Positions 17,476 to 26,475 are shown, counted from the stretch's first letter. The stretch: 64,000 nucleotides of DNA from Thiovibrio sp964588325 (GCA_964588325.1 CAZPOR010000001.1:1-64000), one strand, 5' to 3'. The notes: generated by a model from the letters alone, not told the origin. A program made the numbers and translations.

Positions 17476-19356
17476 GTGGATAATCAGGAATTGAACACAG
17501 TATTCAAGCGGGTTGTCGATACCGCAAGCGTGGAGTTTTATCTGATCACCCCCGAAGGGGGGTTTGCCTATGTGAATCAGGCAGCGGTCAGAAATCTCGG
17601 CTATTCGGAGGCTGAGCTTCTTGCCTTGAACCTGGCCGATATTGATCCGGAAATCGGCCCCAGGGCCACACATCTTTGGCCCGAGTGGAAAAAACAGGGC
17701 ACCCTGCGTCTTGAAACCACCCATCGGACAAAAAACGGGCAGATTGTTCAGAAAGAAGTCGATGCGGTTTGCGTCACCCTCGGCGCGGCAGACTATATCT
17801 GCGCCTTTGTCCGGGATATCACCGAGCGCAAGCGCATGGAAGCAGCCCTTTTGGAAAGCGGGGAGCAATACCGCGATCTTTTTGAAAGCGCCAGCGACCT
17901 CATCCAGTTCGTCCGTCCGGACGGCACCTTTCTCCAAGTCAATCCGGCCTGGCGGGAAACCTTCGGCTATTCCGAGGAAGAGGTCGGGAAGCTCACCATC
18001 TTTGATCTCATCGATCCGGACTGTTCGGATCACTGCATGGAAACCTTTCAGCGGGTCCTGGAAGAAGGCCGGGTTGACAGGATCGAAACGTCCTTTGTCG
18101 CGAAGAACGGCGAAAAGATCATGATTCAGGGCGCGGCCAACTGCAGGTATGAAAACGGCAAGCCCCAGGTGACCCGTTGCATTTTCCGCAACGTCAGCGA
18201 AGAAAAAAGACTGCAAGCCCAATTGCTGCAATCCCAAAAGCTGGAGGCTGTCGGACGGTTGACCAGCGGCGTGGCCCACGATTTCAACAACCTGCTCACC
18301 ACGATTTTAAGCTACAGCGAGTTGTATCTGAGGCGTCTGCCGGACAGCGACCCCCTGGCGAACGCCCTGCGCGCCACCCGCGAGGCCGGCATCCGAGGCG
18401 CGGCTCTGACCCGCCAGTTGCTTACCTTCAGCCGGCACCAGGTTGTGGACGTGCGGGTTATCGACTTGCACAATCTTGTCTCCGGGTTGAGCACCATGAT
18501 CCGGCGGCTCATCCATCCGGGCATTGATTTTACGGTGGAGGTTGCGTCCGGCGGTCAGGGGCGGATTCTTGCCGACCAGCACCAGATCGAACAGGTGCTG
18601 CTCAATCTGGCCATCAACGCCCGCGACGCCATGCCCGAGGGGGGGACCTTGTCCATTTCCTGCCTTGAGGAGGTTTTGGAGCAGAATGAATTCTCCAATT
18701 TCGACAATATCGAGCCGGGGCGGTATGTGGTTCTTGTGGTGAGCGATACGGGGGAAGGCATGAGCAAGGAGATGCAGGAGCATATCTTCGAGCCGTTTTT
18801 CACCACCAAGCCCCAGGGCAAGGGAACCGGCCTTGGCTTGGCCACCGCCTACGGCATTGTCAAGCAGCATAGCGGCTATATCGTGGTTGAGAGCGAGCCT
18901 GGCGCGGGAACCACCTTCCGCCTCTATTTTCCCAGGGTGGAGGCGCCGGTGGAAGCGGTGGTGACCGGTCAGGCCATGGAGGTGTTGCAGGGAAGCGAGA
19001 CCATCCTCGTGGTTGACGATGAACCGGAGATCTTGGCGGTTATCAGCCATTCCCTCGGGAGCATGGGCTACACCGTGCTGACCGCCGGATCTTCGTCGGA
19101 AGCCCTGCTTCTTGTGGAAGAGGGGAGGCACAAGATCGATCTCCTGCTGACCGATGTGGTCATGCCGGGGATGGCCGGCCACACCTTGGCCGCCCGGGTC
19201 CAGGCGGCGGACCCGCGGACCCGGGTGCTGTTCATGTCGGGCTATACCGATTCCATGCTCGAAGAATACGGGGTTTTTCGGACGCACGCCAATTTCATCA
19301 GCAAACCGCTTTCCCCGGGCGAGCTTGCCGTTAAGATCCGCAAGATGCTGGCGTAA
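17476..19356 (+). CDS. PAS-PAS hybrid histidine kinase with C-terminal receiver
   Basis: 626-aa soluble sensor kinase. Two PAS domains lie at about residues 5-120 and 125-245. The phosphoacceptor is His268 in GRLTSGVAHDFNNLL, a class typical of PAS hybrid kinases. The ATPase domain has the N-box (VLLNLAINARDAMPEGG), G1 (VSDTGEGMSKE), the F-box (IFEPFFTTKPQGKG) and G2 (GTGLGLATAYG). The C-terminal receiver has acidic residues in LVVDDEPE, phosphoacceptor Asp560 in LLTDVVMPGM and Lys in ISKPLSPGE. No transmembrane segment is seen. A GTG start at 17476 is used. It stands alone just after the MITE-like repeat, and no partner regulator is adjacent. Confidence 0.9.
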   Translation: MDNQELNTVFKRVVDTASVEFYLITPEGGFAYVNQAAVRNLGYSEAELLALNLADIDPEIGPRATHLWPEWKKQGTLRLETTHRTKNGQIVQKEVDAVCVTLGAADYICAFVRDITERKRMEAALLESGEQYRDLFESASDLIQFVRPDGTFLQVNPAWRETFGYSEEEVGKLTIFDLIDPDCSDHCMETFQRVLEEGRVDRIETSFVAKNGEKIMIQGAANCRYENGKPQVTRCIFRNVSEEKRLQAQLLQSQKLEAVGRLTSGVAHDFNNLLTTILSYSELYLRRLPDSDPLANALRATREAGIRGAALTRQLLTFSRHQVVDVRVIDLHNLVSGLSTMIRRLIHPGIDFTVEVASGGQGRILADQHQIEQVLLNLAINARDAMPEGGTLSISCLEEVLEQNEFSNFDNIEPGRYVVLVVSDTGEGMSKEMQEHIFEPFFTTKPQGKGTGLGLATAYGIVKQHSGYIVVESEPGAGTTFRLYFPRVEAPVEAVVTGQAMEVLQGSETILVVDDEPEILAVISHSLGSMGYTVLTAGSSSEALLLVEEGRHKIDLLLTDVVMPGMAGHTLAARVQAADPRTRVLFMSGYTDSMLEEYGVFRTHANFISKPLSPGELAVKIRKMLA

Positions 19357-19562
19357 GCCTGATTATGGTCTATGTTCGGTTTTTTTCTTTGTTTTCGCAT
19401 GACCTGCCGTAGTCCCGTGCCTGTTGCGGCACTCCCGCGCAAGCGTGTTCCCGGGAAAAACGGGATATGATTTTTTCCCGTTTTTGGCGCAAAGCGTGGT
19501 AATTTTTGGAGAGAAGCGCCCCCTGTCCCGTGTTCTCGTATTGTCTCTGACCGGAGGATGCC

Positions 19563-19913
19563 ATGGAGCATAAGATCGCCATCGTCGCTTTTGCCGGGGA
19601 ACCATCCTGTTTTGCCCACGCCTTGCTGAATGCCCTTGATATGCAAGCCAGGGGCTGGGAGGTCAAGCTGATCATCGAAGGCAAGGCCACAGCCCTGGTC
19701 AAGGATCTGGCCGAGGCGGAGGCGCCCTTTGCTCCTCTCTACGCCAAGGCAAAAACAGCCGGACTTATCGACTGCGTCTGCCGGGCCTGCGCCACCAAGA
19801 CGGGAGCCCTGGCCGCGGCCGAGGCGCAGGGCTTGCCCCTGTCCGGCGAGATGCAGGGGCATCCCTCCCTGGCCCGCTATGTGGAGGCGGGCCATGCGAT
19901 AATCACCATATAA
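19563..19913 (+). CDS. DsrE-family cytoplasmic sulfur-transfer-like protein
   Basis: 116-aa protein with the DsrE/DsrF-like fold pattern: hydrophobic first strand KIAIVAFAGEP, a helix with ALLNALDMQARGWEVKLIIEG, and a cysteine pair in IDCVCRACATKTGA. Members bind or relay sulfane sulfur or act as small regulators. A good ribosome-binding site (GGAGG) precedes the ATG. It is first in a tight same-strand series (gaps of 30 and 42 bp, then an overlap) that continues through the rhodanese-ferritin protein to the kinase and sigma-54 activator, hinting at sulfur or redox sensing. Confidence 0.75.
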   Translation: MEHKIAIVAFAGEPSCFAHALLNALDMQARGWEVKLIIEGKATALVKDLAEAEAPFAPLYAKAKTAGLIDCVCRACATKTGALAAAEAQGLPLSGEMQGHPSLARYVEAGHAIITI

Positions 19914-19943
19914 TGATGCAAGGTGGCTGAAGGAGGAATTGTC

Positions 19944-20729
19944 ATGGACCTGTATGCGGTCAAGCCCTATCTGTACTGGGGCGGCGTTGCCTTTTTTCTG
20001 CTCTGCGAGCAGGGCTTTTCCTACCGGCAGCCCACCGTGGCCCGGACAACACGCTGGCTCGCCAATCTGCCGCTGTCCATCATGAACGGCACGATCTACC
20101 ACCTGCTCTACACCAGCGCCATTGTCGCCCTGATTCTTGCCGGGCAGGAGAAAAATACCGGGCTGCTCAATGCCTGGGGTTTGCCCGGGTGGCTGAAGAT
20201 TGCCGCAGGCATCCTGATCCTGGATTTCTTCATCTACCTCTGGCATCTGCTCACCCATGTGCTGCCTTTCCTCTGGCGGTTCCACCGGGTTCACCACAGC
20301 GATATGAACATGGACGTGACCACGGCCAACCGTTTCCATGTGGGCGAGTTTCTCTTCACCGGCCTGATCAGGCTGGCGGTGATCTATACCTTCGGCATTT
20401 CCCTGACCGCCTATATCCTTTTTGAGATTCTGGTGAACCTCTCCGTGCAGTTTCATCACAGCAGCATCCGGGTGCCGGCCTGGTTCGAGCGGGTGTGGGT
20501 GCTTCTTTTTGTTCCGCCCTTCTTGCACCGCATCCACCATTCGGTGCGGATCAAGGAGCGGGATTCCAACTACGGGGTGATCCTGTCCATCTGGGACCGG
20601 ATGCTGGGAACCCTGACCACCGGGGTGGAACAGGAAAAAATTGTCATCGGCATCGGTTCGCACCGGGAAATCGAAAAGCTGGGTTTCTGGCGGTTGTTGG
20701 CTCTGCCCTTCACGCGCAACACTCCGTGA
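19944..20729 (+). CDS. fatty acid hydroxylase / sterol desaturase family membrane enzyme
   Basis: 261-aa integral membrane protein with several hydrophobic helices and the histidine clusters of the di-iron hydroxylase superfamily: HLLTH, HRVHHSD, FHHSS and HRIHHS. These ligate the two irons that hydroxylate or desaturate lipid substrates, normally with O2, which is notable in an apparently anaerobic host. The ATG at 19944 is preceded by AAGGAGG; a GTG at 19923 lies before that site and is not used. It is placed between the DsrE-like gene and the rhodanese-ferritin gene. Substrate unknown. Confidence 0.85.
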   Translation: MDLYAVKPYLYWGGVAFFLLCEQGFSYRQPTVARTTRWLANLPLSIMNGTIYHLLYTSAIVALILAGQEKNTGLLNAWGLPGWLKIAAGILILDFFIYLWHLLTHVLPFLWRFHRVHHSDMNMDVTTANRFHVGEFLFTGLIRLAVIYTFGISLTAYILFEILVNLSVQFHHSSIRVPAWFERVWVLLFVPPFLHRIHHSVRIKERDSNYGVILSIWDRMLGTLTTGVEQEKIVIGIGSHREIEKLGFWRLLALPFTRNTP

Positions 20730-20771
20730 AACATGAAGCCCGGTTCGCGAAAGACAAGAGAGGAGTGAGCA

Positions 20772-21632
20772 ATGAACTGGAGGAATCTGTTTGTCCCGGG
20801 CAAGGATTTCACCGTGGCCCAGGCCAAGGAATACATGGAAGCGCGGGGAGCGGAGGCCTATCAGCTCCTGGATGTCCGTCAGCCCAAGGAGTATGAGGAA
20901 GGACACCTGCCCGGGGCCATTCTCATCCCGCTCAAGGAGTTGCCCGGGCGATTGGCTGAGCTTGATAAGGAAAAGCCGGTCATTGCCTATTGCGCCGTTG
21001 GCGGCAGAAGCAAGGCCGCGGCTCAGCTTCTTGCTGGCAAGGATTTTGCAAACGTTTACAACATGGCCGGAGGCATCAAAGCCTGGCAGGGGCAACAGGC
21101 CAGGGGGGGAGAAGAGGCCGGGCTGGAGTTTTTCACCGGCCAGGAAGAGTATGAGGACGGAGTGAGCCTGGCCTATGCCATGGAAGACGGGCTGCAGGAG
21201 TTCTACCGTCTTCTGGCCGACCGGGCGCAGGATGACGGAGCCCGCCAGCTCTACACACGCTTGATGGGCTTCGAGGATGCGCACAAAACCCGGCTTCTTG
21301 CCGAGTACCGGCAGGCGCGCGGGTCTGCGGCCATGCCGGGCACAGGGGCGGCGGGGTTCATGGAGGGCGGTTCCAGAGTGGAGGATTTTCTTGCCCGGGT
21401 CGATACCCGTCTGCACACCAAACGGGATATCCTTGAGTTGGCCATGGCGTTAGAGACCCAGGCCCTGGACCTGTACAGCCGCATGGCGCACAAGAGTCAA
21501 AAAAGCGAGGCCAGGGCATTGTTTTTGCGCTTGGCGGATGAAGAAAAAATGCATCTTTCCTTTTTGGCCGACGAAATGGACACGGTGCTGAGCCAGGGCG
21601 CAACCCCCTTGGATGGCGGACAGGTACGATAA
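20772..21632 (+). CDS. Rhodanese-ferritin-like fusion protein
   Basis: 286-aa two-domain protein. Residues about 15-105 form a rhodanese domain (LLDVRQPKEYEEGHLPGAILIPL; active-site Cys in IAYCAVGGRSKAAA). Residues about 125-280 form a ferritin-like four-helix domain with repeated E-x(n)-E-x2-H patterns: MEDGLQEFYRLLADRA, GFEDAHKTRLL, LAMALETQALDLYSRMA and ADEEKMHLSFL. This suggests sulfane-sulfur handling joined to a di-iron (rubrerythrin-like) peroxide or redox site. GAGGAG precedes the ATG. Its stop overlaps the start of the downstream kinase (TAATG), so the sensor may monitor a sulfur or oxidant signal tied to this protein. Confidence 0.85.
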   Translation: MNWRNLFVPGKDFTVAQAKEYMEARGAEAYQLLDVRQPKEYEEGHLPGAILIPLKELPGRLAELDKEKPVIAYCAVGGRSKAAAQLLAGKDFANVYNMAGGIKAWQGQQARGGEEAGLEFFTGQEEYEDGVSLAYAMEDGLQEFYRLLADRAQDDGARQLYTRLMGFEDAHKTRLLAEYRQARGSAAMPGTGAAGFMEGGSRVEDFLARVDTRLHTKRDILELAMALETQALDLYSRMAHKSQKSEARALFLRLADEEKMHLSFLADEMDTVLSQGATPLDGGQVR

Positions 21633-23674
21633 TGGAATGGAAAACACAAGAACGCAGGGTGGCAAAAACCGACCGGCGGGCCATAGGCCGCATGCTGCTG
21701 GATCATCTCCGGTTTCTGCAATCGGTGATCAACGGGGTGACTGACCCTGTCCTGGTGATCGGAACGGATATGCGGGTAAAGCTCATCAACCAGGCAGCGC
21801 GTGATTTTCCTGTTTCCCGGACGAACGATGGACAATTTTCTGAAAATTCGCACTGTTATCGGGTGTTGTTCGGCTTGGAGCAGCCTTGCGACAAGGCCGG
21901 GCGCGAGTGTCCGCTCAAGGAGGTCCTTGAAACCGGGAAAGCAGTCTCGGTTTCTCAAGACATCACCCTGAAGTCCGGCGAGCTCCGTTATTACGAGGTG
22001 TTTGCCTCCCCTCTTCTGGGGGACGATGATACCCTGCTCGGCGTGATCGAAATTGTGCGCGATGTCACCGAACTGAATTGTGCCGCCGAGGTTTTAAAGA
22101 AAAGTCATGACGAGCTTGAGCGGCGGGTTGAGGAGCGAACCATTGAGTTGAAAAAGGTCAATGATGCCCTGCGCCTTGAGATCGATGAGCGGCGCTGGGC
22201 CGAAGACCAACTGCTTCAGGCCTGCGAGCAGGCACAGCTCGTGTACAGTGTTATCCCCAGCGCCATTTTCACCGTTGACCTGGAGAGAAAGATCACCAGT
22301 TGGAATAAAAAGGCTGAAAGGATCACCGGATATACGGAAGCGGAGGTTCTCGGCAAGCCGTGCAGTGTTTTTGCCTTGGAACCATGCACGGTAAAAGGCT
22401 GCGGCGTGTATTCGGAAACGGTTAAGAAGCCTATCCTGAAGCGGATTTGCGAGATCAAAACCAAGGATGGTCGGGTAAGGATTGTCAGTAAAAACGCCGA
22501 TTTGTTGCGGGATGCCAGCGGCCGGGTCATCGGCGCGGTGGAAAGCTTCGGCGACATTACGGAACAGCAAAATATCGACCGGCAGTTGCGCACGGAGCGG
22601 GATAAGTTCCGGGGGATCCTTTCCGCCCTTGATCATGGGATGCACATCCTCAACCGGGAGTATGAGATCGAATACCAAAACGAGATCTTGCGCCGAACCT
22701 TTGGCGACAAGATCGGTGAAAAATGCTACGAGGTGTACAAGCAGCGGGACTCTCCCTGCGAGGTATGCCGCATGCATGCCGCCATCGAAAGCAACGAGAT
22801 CCAGCGAACAGAGGAGGTCATGTCCGATCACCGCCATTACGAGCAGAGCTATGTCCCCTTTGTCGATGTCGATGGCGAGACCAAGGCCCTGATTCTGCTG
22901 CGGGATGTCACCGAGGAAAAAAAATACCGGGCCGAAACCATGCGGGCCGGCCAGCTTGCCTCCATCGGCGAACTGGCCGCCGGAGTGGCTCACGAAATCA
23001 ACAATCCCATCAACGGGATCATCAATTACGCCCAGGTGCTGCTCGATGACGCAAGCCAGGGGGCGATGGAGGGCGAGGGAGGCCATCCGGCCCAGCGGGA
23101 GATGCTCGATCGCATCATCAAGGAAGGGGAGCGGATCGCCTATATCGTGCGCAATCTGCTCTTTTTTGCCCGTCAGCGGGAAGAGGAGGCGGAGGTGGTC
23201 GAAATTGAGGCGATTGTCGATGATTCCCTGGCCTTGATCAAACACCAGCTCCAGAAAGACGGAATATTTGTCCACACCGACATCCCGGCGGATTTGCCGC
23301 CCATCCGGGTGCATCCGCAACAGTTGCAGCAGGTTTTTCTCAATCTGCTCAGCAACGCTCGATATGCCCTCAACCACCGCTTCCCCGGGCGGGATCCCGG
23401 CAAAAAGCTGGAGATCCGCTGCCGGGAGTTGCAGGGCCCGGGCCGAACCATGGTGCGGACGGAAATAACCGATCATGGCGAAGGCATCCCGCCGGAGATG
23501 CTTTCCCAGATCTTCGAGCCGTTTTTTTCTTCAAAAAAGCCGGGGGAGGGAACCGGACTGGGGTTGTCCATCAGCGCCGGGTTGATCAGGGATTTCCAGG
23601 GAGAACTGAGAGTGGCAAGCGAACTCGGGGTGTACACCACCATGACCGTTGATCTGCCTGCATATGAAGAATGA
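21632..23674 (+). CDS. PAS-domain sensor histidine kinase, partner of the sigma-54 regulator
   Basis: 680-aa kinase without an obvious transmembrane helix. An N-terminal PAS domain (about residues 25-150) carries a cysteine-bearing segment CHCYRVLFG-like then CDKAGRECPLKE. A coiled coil (KKSHDELERRVEERTIELKKV) follows, then two further PAS domains (about 190-330 and 335-430), the last with CYEVYKQRDSPCEVCRMH. His454 is in GELAAGVAHEINNPINGI. The ATPase domain is complete: QVFLNLLSNARYAL, ITDHGEGIP, IFEPFFSSKKPGEG and GTGLGLS. It overlaps the preceding gene and lies 35 bp before the response regulator, so it is its likely cognate kinase. Confidence 0.92.
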   Translation: MEWKTQERRVAKTDRRAIGRMLLDHLRFLQSVINGVTDPVLVIGTDMRVKLINQAARDFPVSRTNDGQFSENSHCYRVLFGLEQPCDKAGRECPLKEVLETGKAVSVSQDITLKSGELRYYEVFASPLLGDDDTLLGVIEIVRDVTELNCAAEVLKKSHDELERRVEERTIELKKVNDALRLEIDERRWAEDQLLQACEQAQLVYSVIPSAIFTVDLERKITSWNKKAERITGYTEAEVLGKPCSVFALEPCTVKGCGVYSETVKKPILKRICEIKTKDGRVRIVSKNADLLRDASGRVIGAVESFGDITEQQNIDRQLRTERDKFRGILSALDHGMHILNREYEIEYQNEILRRTFGDKIGEKCYEVYKQRDSPCEVCRMHAAIESNEIQRTEEVMSDHRHYEQSYVPFVDVDGETKALILLRDVTEEKKYRAETMRAGQLASIGELAAGVAHEINNPINGIINYAQVLLDDASQGAMEGEGGHPAQREMLDRIIKEGERIAYIVRNLLFFARQREEEAEVVEIEAIVDDSLALIKHQLQKDGIFVHTDIPADLPPIRVHPQQLQQVFLNLLSNARYALNHRFPGRDPGKKLEIRCRELQGPGRTMVRTEITDHGEGIPPEMLSQIFEPFFSSKKPGEGTGLGLSISAGLIRDFQGELRVASELGVYTTMTVDLPAYEE

Positions 23675-23709
23675 ACCGTTGATTTTTTTCCTTTTTTACG
23701 AGGGTGGCA

Positions 23710-25497
23710 ATGATTGATCTGGATAAATCAGAGACCAGGATACTGGTGGTGGACGACGAGGAAAGCCTGCGGCTGACCTTTCAGATGTTTCTCGGTCGCG
23801 AGGGGTACGGGCCGGTGGTGACCGCCTCGACTTTTGAAGAGGCGATGGCGCTGATTGAACAGCAGACCTTTGACCTGATCATCAGCGACATCGTCATGGA
23901 GGGCGCCTCGGGCATTGATTTGCTGCGGCGGGTCAGGGAGCTTGGGCTGGAGTGTCCGATGGTCATGGTTACGGGGTATCCCAATATCAACACCGCTTCC
24001 GAGGCGGTGCGACTGGGAGCCTTTGATTACCTCGCCAAGCCGGTGAAAAAAGCCGATCTGTTGCGCACCGCGCGCATGGCCCTTCAGCAGTATGGCCTCT
24101 GGAAGGAAAAAGAACGGTTGACCGAGGAAAAAGAGCGCTACCAGCAGTATCTTGAAACGATTTTCCGCAGTGTCCGGGACATGATCATCACCGTTGGCCA
24201 TGACCTGCGGGTGGTGCAGATGAATGACCAGGCCAAAAATTGGGCGGCAACGTATATGCCTCGCCTTGCCATTGGCGCCGATCTGGACGAAGTGGCCGGC
24301 GCTTTTGCCGTGTTTGCCTCGGATGTGCAAAAAGTAATGGACTGCCGGGAAGCGGTAAGCGAACATCGCATCGAGGTCAATCTGGAGGACGGGGGACATG
24401 TTGTGTTCCGGCTCAGCGCGGCTCCTTTGGAAAGTCAGCACGACAAGGGATTTCTCGGAGTGGTGCTGGTGTTCCGTGATGTAAGCCGGCTGGAGGATCT
24501 GGAAAAACGGGGCAAGCGCACCTATTTTCACCGGTTGGCCGGAGTGAGCCGTGCCATGCAGACGGTCTACACCCTCATCGAAAATGTCGGCCAGGTGGAC
24601 ACCTCGGTGCTGATCACCGGAGAATCGGGCACCGGCAAGGAGTTGGTGGCCGAGGCCCTGCATGCGGAAAGTCCGCGCCGGGACATGCCCCTGGTGAAGT
24701 TCGACTGCACCTCCATCCCGGAAAACCTCATGGAAAGTGAGCTGTTCGGTCACAAAAAAGGCGCCTTCACCGGCGCGGATCGCAACCGGGAGGGGAGGAT
24801 TTTGCAGGCGGACGGCGGCACCTTGTTTCTTGACGAGATAGGCGATATTTCACCGCTGATGCAGTTGCGCCTGCTGCGTTTTCTCCAGGAGCGCACCTTC
24901 TATCCGGTGGGCGAGGACAGGCCCGTCACCGTGGATGTTCGGGTGGTGGCCGCCACCAATGCCGATCTGAAGCAAAAAGTGCAGCGGGGGGAGTTCCGGG
25001 AGGATCTGTATTACCGGCTGCGGGTGATTGACATTACCCTGCCGCCCTTGCGGAACCGTGAAGGAGATTTGCCCATTTTGGTGGATCTGTTCTTGGCCCG
25101 GTTCAGCAAACGGCTGAACAAGAATATTACCGGGATTTCCGACCAGGCCTTGCAATTGCTGGCTGACTACAGTTGGCCGGGAAATGTCCGGGAACTGGAG
25201 CATGTTGTGGAGCGGGCCTGTGTGCTGTGCACGGACGACACGATTACCACGGGCAACCTTCCCGAGGAGGTGCGAAGCTGGAACCGTGTTGCTGCCGCAA
25301 CTCCGGGGGGCAATGGGGAGGAATCCTCGGTTGTCAAGGATTTCGGAGGGGGCGCTCCTGTTTCGCGGGAGAGCGAAAAGGAGCACCTTATGAATATCAT
25401 CGCCCAGACCGACGGCAACAAAGCCAAAGCTGCCAGGCTGCTTGGCATTGACCGCAGCACCCTGTACCGGAAAATGAAGGCGCACGGTCTGGAATAG
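23710..25497 (+). CDS. Sigma-54-dependent response regulator (REC-PAS-AAA+-Fis)
   Basis: 595-aa NtrC-type activator. The receiver has LVVDDEESL, phosphoacceptor Asp60 in IISDIVMEG and Lys in LAKPVKKAD. A PAS-like segment spans about 145-260. The AAA+ domain has Walker A at about 304-311 (GESGTGKE), an intact GAFTGA loop at 351-356 and Walker B GTLFLDEIGDI. The C-terminal Fis-type helix-turn-helix is KAKAARLLGIDRSTLYRKMK. ATG 23710 follows GAGGGTGG. It sits next to its kinase and directly upstream of three transcription units with sigma-54 promoters and shared dyads, making it the prime candidate regulator of that regulon. Confidence 0.94.
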   Translation: MIDLDKSETRILVVDDEESLRLTFQMFLGREGYGPVVTASTFEEAMALIEQQTFDLIISDIVMEGASGIDLLRRVRELGLECPMVMVTGYPNINTASEAVRLGAFDYLAKPVKKADLLRTARMALQQYGLWKEKERLTEEKERYQQYLETIFRSVRDMIITVGHDLRVVQMNDQAKNWAATYMPRLAIGADLDEVAGAFAVFASDVQKVMDCREAVSEHRIEVNLEDGGHVVFRLSAAPLESQHDKGFLGVVLVFRDVSRLEDLEKRGKRTYFHRLAGVSRAMQTVYTLIENVGQVDTSVLITGESGTGKELVAEALHAESPRRDMPLVKFDCTSIPENLMESELFGHKKGAFTGADRNREGRILQADGGTLFLDEIGDISPLMQLRLLRFLQERTFYPVGEDRPVTVDVRVVAATNADLKQKVQRGEFREDLYYRLRVIDITLPPLRNREGDLPILVDLFLARFSKRLNKNITGISDQALQLLADYSWPGNVRELEHVVERACVLCTDDTITTGNLPEEVRSWNRVAAATPGGNGEESSVVKDFGGGAPVSRESEKEHLMNIIAQTDGNKAKAARLLGIDRSTLYRKMKAHGLE

Positions 25498-25498
25498 C

Positions 25499-25538
25499 AG
25501 AGTGTTGCACATGCAACACTCTGCTACACATGCAACAG
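25499..25538. promoter_or_regulatory. Candidate activator-binding site UAS1
   Basis: A dyad with 11-bp perfect arms AGAGTGTTGCA and TGCAACACTCT separated by two bases (25499-25522), followed at once by a related half-site TGCAACA (25531-25537). It begins just after the activator stop codon and lies about 260 bp upstream of the sigma-54 promoter at 25781. Similar TGTTGC/GCAACA dyads precede the other two promoters of the island. Assignment to the adjacent activator is inference. Confidence 0.6.
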
Positions 25539-25539
25539 T

Positions 25540-25577
25540 AAAAGTGTGGCATCGCAATTTTGGGCGCCACACTTTTT
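25540..25577 (+). terminator. Rho-independent terminator after the activator gene
   Basis: Stem AAAAGTGTGGC (25540-25550) pairs with GCCACACTTTT (25566-25576) and ends in a short T-run. It would end the DsrE-to-activator transcript and insulate the cassette promoter. Confidence 0.6.
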
Positions 25578-25780
25578 GGGTTTTCCTCCTCCCTGCCATT
25601 CTCTATTGTGCCATCCCGCTGACAATCGCTGCATATATTCGATAACTCTATGATATTCTGTTGTTTTTTTATGTTTTACTCTTCCCGTCCATCCAGTTGC
25701 TCCTCTGTTTTTTATTTCTTTTAAAATCATGTAGTTATGGTTCAAGAATGGAAAAGCGCATCCCTGCGCACGGAGTGTGT

Positions 25781-25796
25781 TGGCACACCCCATGCA
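25781..25796 (+). promoter_or_regulatory. Sigma-54 promoter P1 (cassette 1)
   Basis: TGGCACACCCCATGCA fits the -24/-12 consensus with GG-N10-GC spacing. The expected start is near 25808, about 57 bp before the 71-aa gene. The same 16 bases occur at the equivalent place in cassette 2. Confidence 0.82.
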
Positions 25797-25864
25797 ATGT
25801 ACCCTGATCAAACGAGACAAGAATCATGATACGAGCGAAAAAACAAAATCATAGGAGGCTCACC

Positions 25865-26080
25865 ATGAAGAATACAATGCAGAAACAAGGACTCGGACTT
25901 GGCGAACTTGATCAGGAAGCAATTGGTGAGGGAATCTCCCAGGCAGGCGTGGGCGTCATTCTTGTCTTGGCAACCTTGATCGGAGTATGGGGCATTGCCT
26001 GTTTGGTTGGCGGAATGATCAGCATGGGCGGGATCATTGAAATGGGGCGCAACTGGCTCACCGCAGTGACAGGCATGTAA
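25865..26080 (+). CDS. Small membrane protein, 71 aa (cassette 1, gene 1)
   Basis: I do not recognise a named family. A polar N-terminus (about 25 residues, containing ELDQEAIGEGIS) is followed by a single strongly hydrophobic helix (about residues 28-55, VILVLATLIGVWGIACLVGG) with one cysteine, then a short tail ending EMGRNWLTAVTGM. AGGAGG stands six bases before the ATG. It differs from the cassette 2 copy at three residues. A more distant homologue at 53390-53617 keeps GEGIS, WG-AC and GRNWL and lies in a cytochrome operon. It is expressed from a sigma-54 promoter, so an inducible membrane-associated role near respiratory complexes is a reasonable inference. Confidence 0.85.
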   Translation: MKNTMQKQGLGLGELDQEAIGEGISQAGVGVILVLATLIGVWGIACLVGGMISMGGIIEMGRNWLTAVTGM

Positions 26081-26100
26081 TCCGGCTGAAACGTCACGGG

Positions 26101-26116
26101 CTTGGAAATATCCAAG
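26101..26116 (+). other. Intercistronic hairpin, cassette 1
   Basis: CTTGGA (26101-26106) pairs with TCCAAG (26111-26116) around an AATA loop, between the stop of gene 1 and the ribosome-binding site of gene 2. Cassette 2 has a longer, different-sequence hairpin at the same place. Confidence 0.5.
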
Positions 26117-26153
26117 TTCCTGGAAAAACAGAGAATTCACAAGGAGCGGCATC

Positions 26154-26465
26154 ATGGAAAAGGCAATATCAGACAAGAAGGGCGCAGGGATTTTCATGGC
26201 AGTAATGGGCGGCATCGGCGCGGCAGTCGGAGTATGGGCTTTTGCCGCTCTGAGTTTCAGCCTTTCCAAGGCTGGTTTGAGCGAGGTGGCCCGGCAATAC
26301 ATGGTCGCCATCGGCCTGATCGGCGAACAGGCCACCCTGGTGGATTTTTACACCCACATCAAGGGTGTTGAGTATCTGGTCTGCGTCGCTTTCTTCGCCG
26401 CGTTCCCGGTTTTCTTCAAGTATGTCAATACCCCCAAGAAGGTTACGGTTCCCGGCCAACGCTGA
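26154..26465 (+). CDS. Membrane protein, 103 aa (cassette 1, gene 2)
   Basis: Unrecognised family. Two predicted transmembrane helices (about residues 12-35, IFMAVMGGIGAAVGVWAFAAL, and 72-90, LVCVAFFAAFPVFF) flank a region with SKAGLSEVARQYMVAIGLIGEQATLVDFYTHIKG. The C-terminal tail KYVNTPKKVTVPGQR is basic. AAGGAG precedes the ATG. The predicted protein is identical to its copy at 27388-27699. The pairing with the 71-aa gene is preserved in both cassettes, suggesting the two products act together. No cysteines suited to haem or Fe-S binding are present. Confidence 0.85.
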   Translation: MEKAISDKKGAGIFMAVMGGIGAAVGVWAFAALSFSLSKAGLSEVARQYMVAIGLIGEQATLVDFYTHIKGVEYLVCVAFFAAFPVFFKYVNTPKKVTVPGQR

Positions 26466-26475
26466 TCAGGAGCCG

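Noticed and set aside
19242..21416. Long open frame (724 codons) on the minus strand
   Set aside because: It runs antisense to the DsrE-like, hydroxylase-family and rhodanese-ferritin genes, which have clear family motifs and ribosome-binding sites. The antisense product has none.
22094..23476. 460-codon minus-strand open frame
   Set aside because: Antisense to the histidine kinase at 21632; a GC-rich codon shadow.
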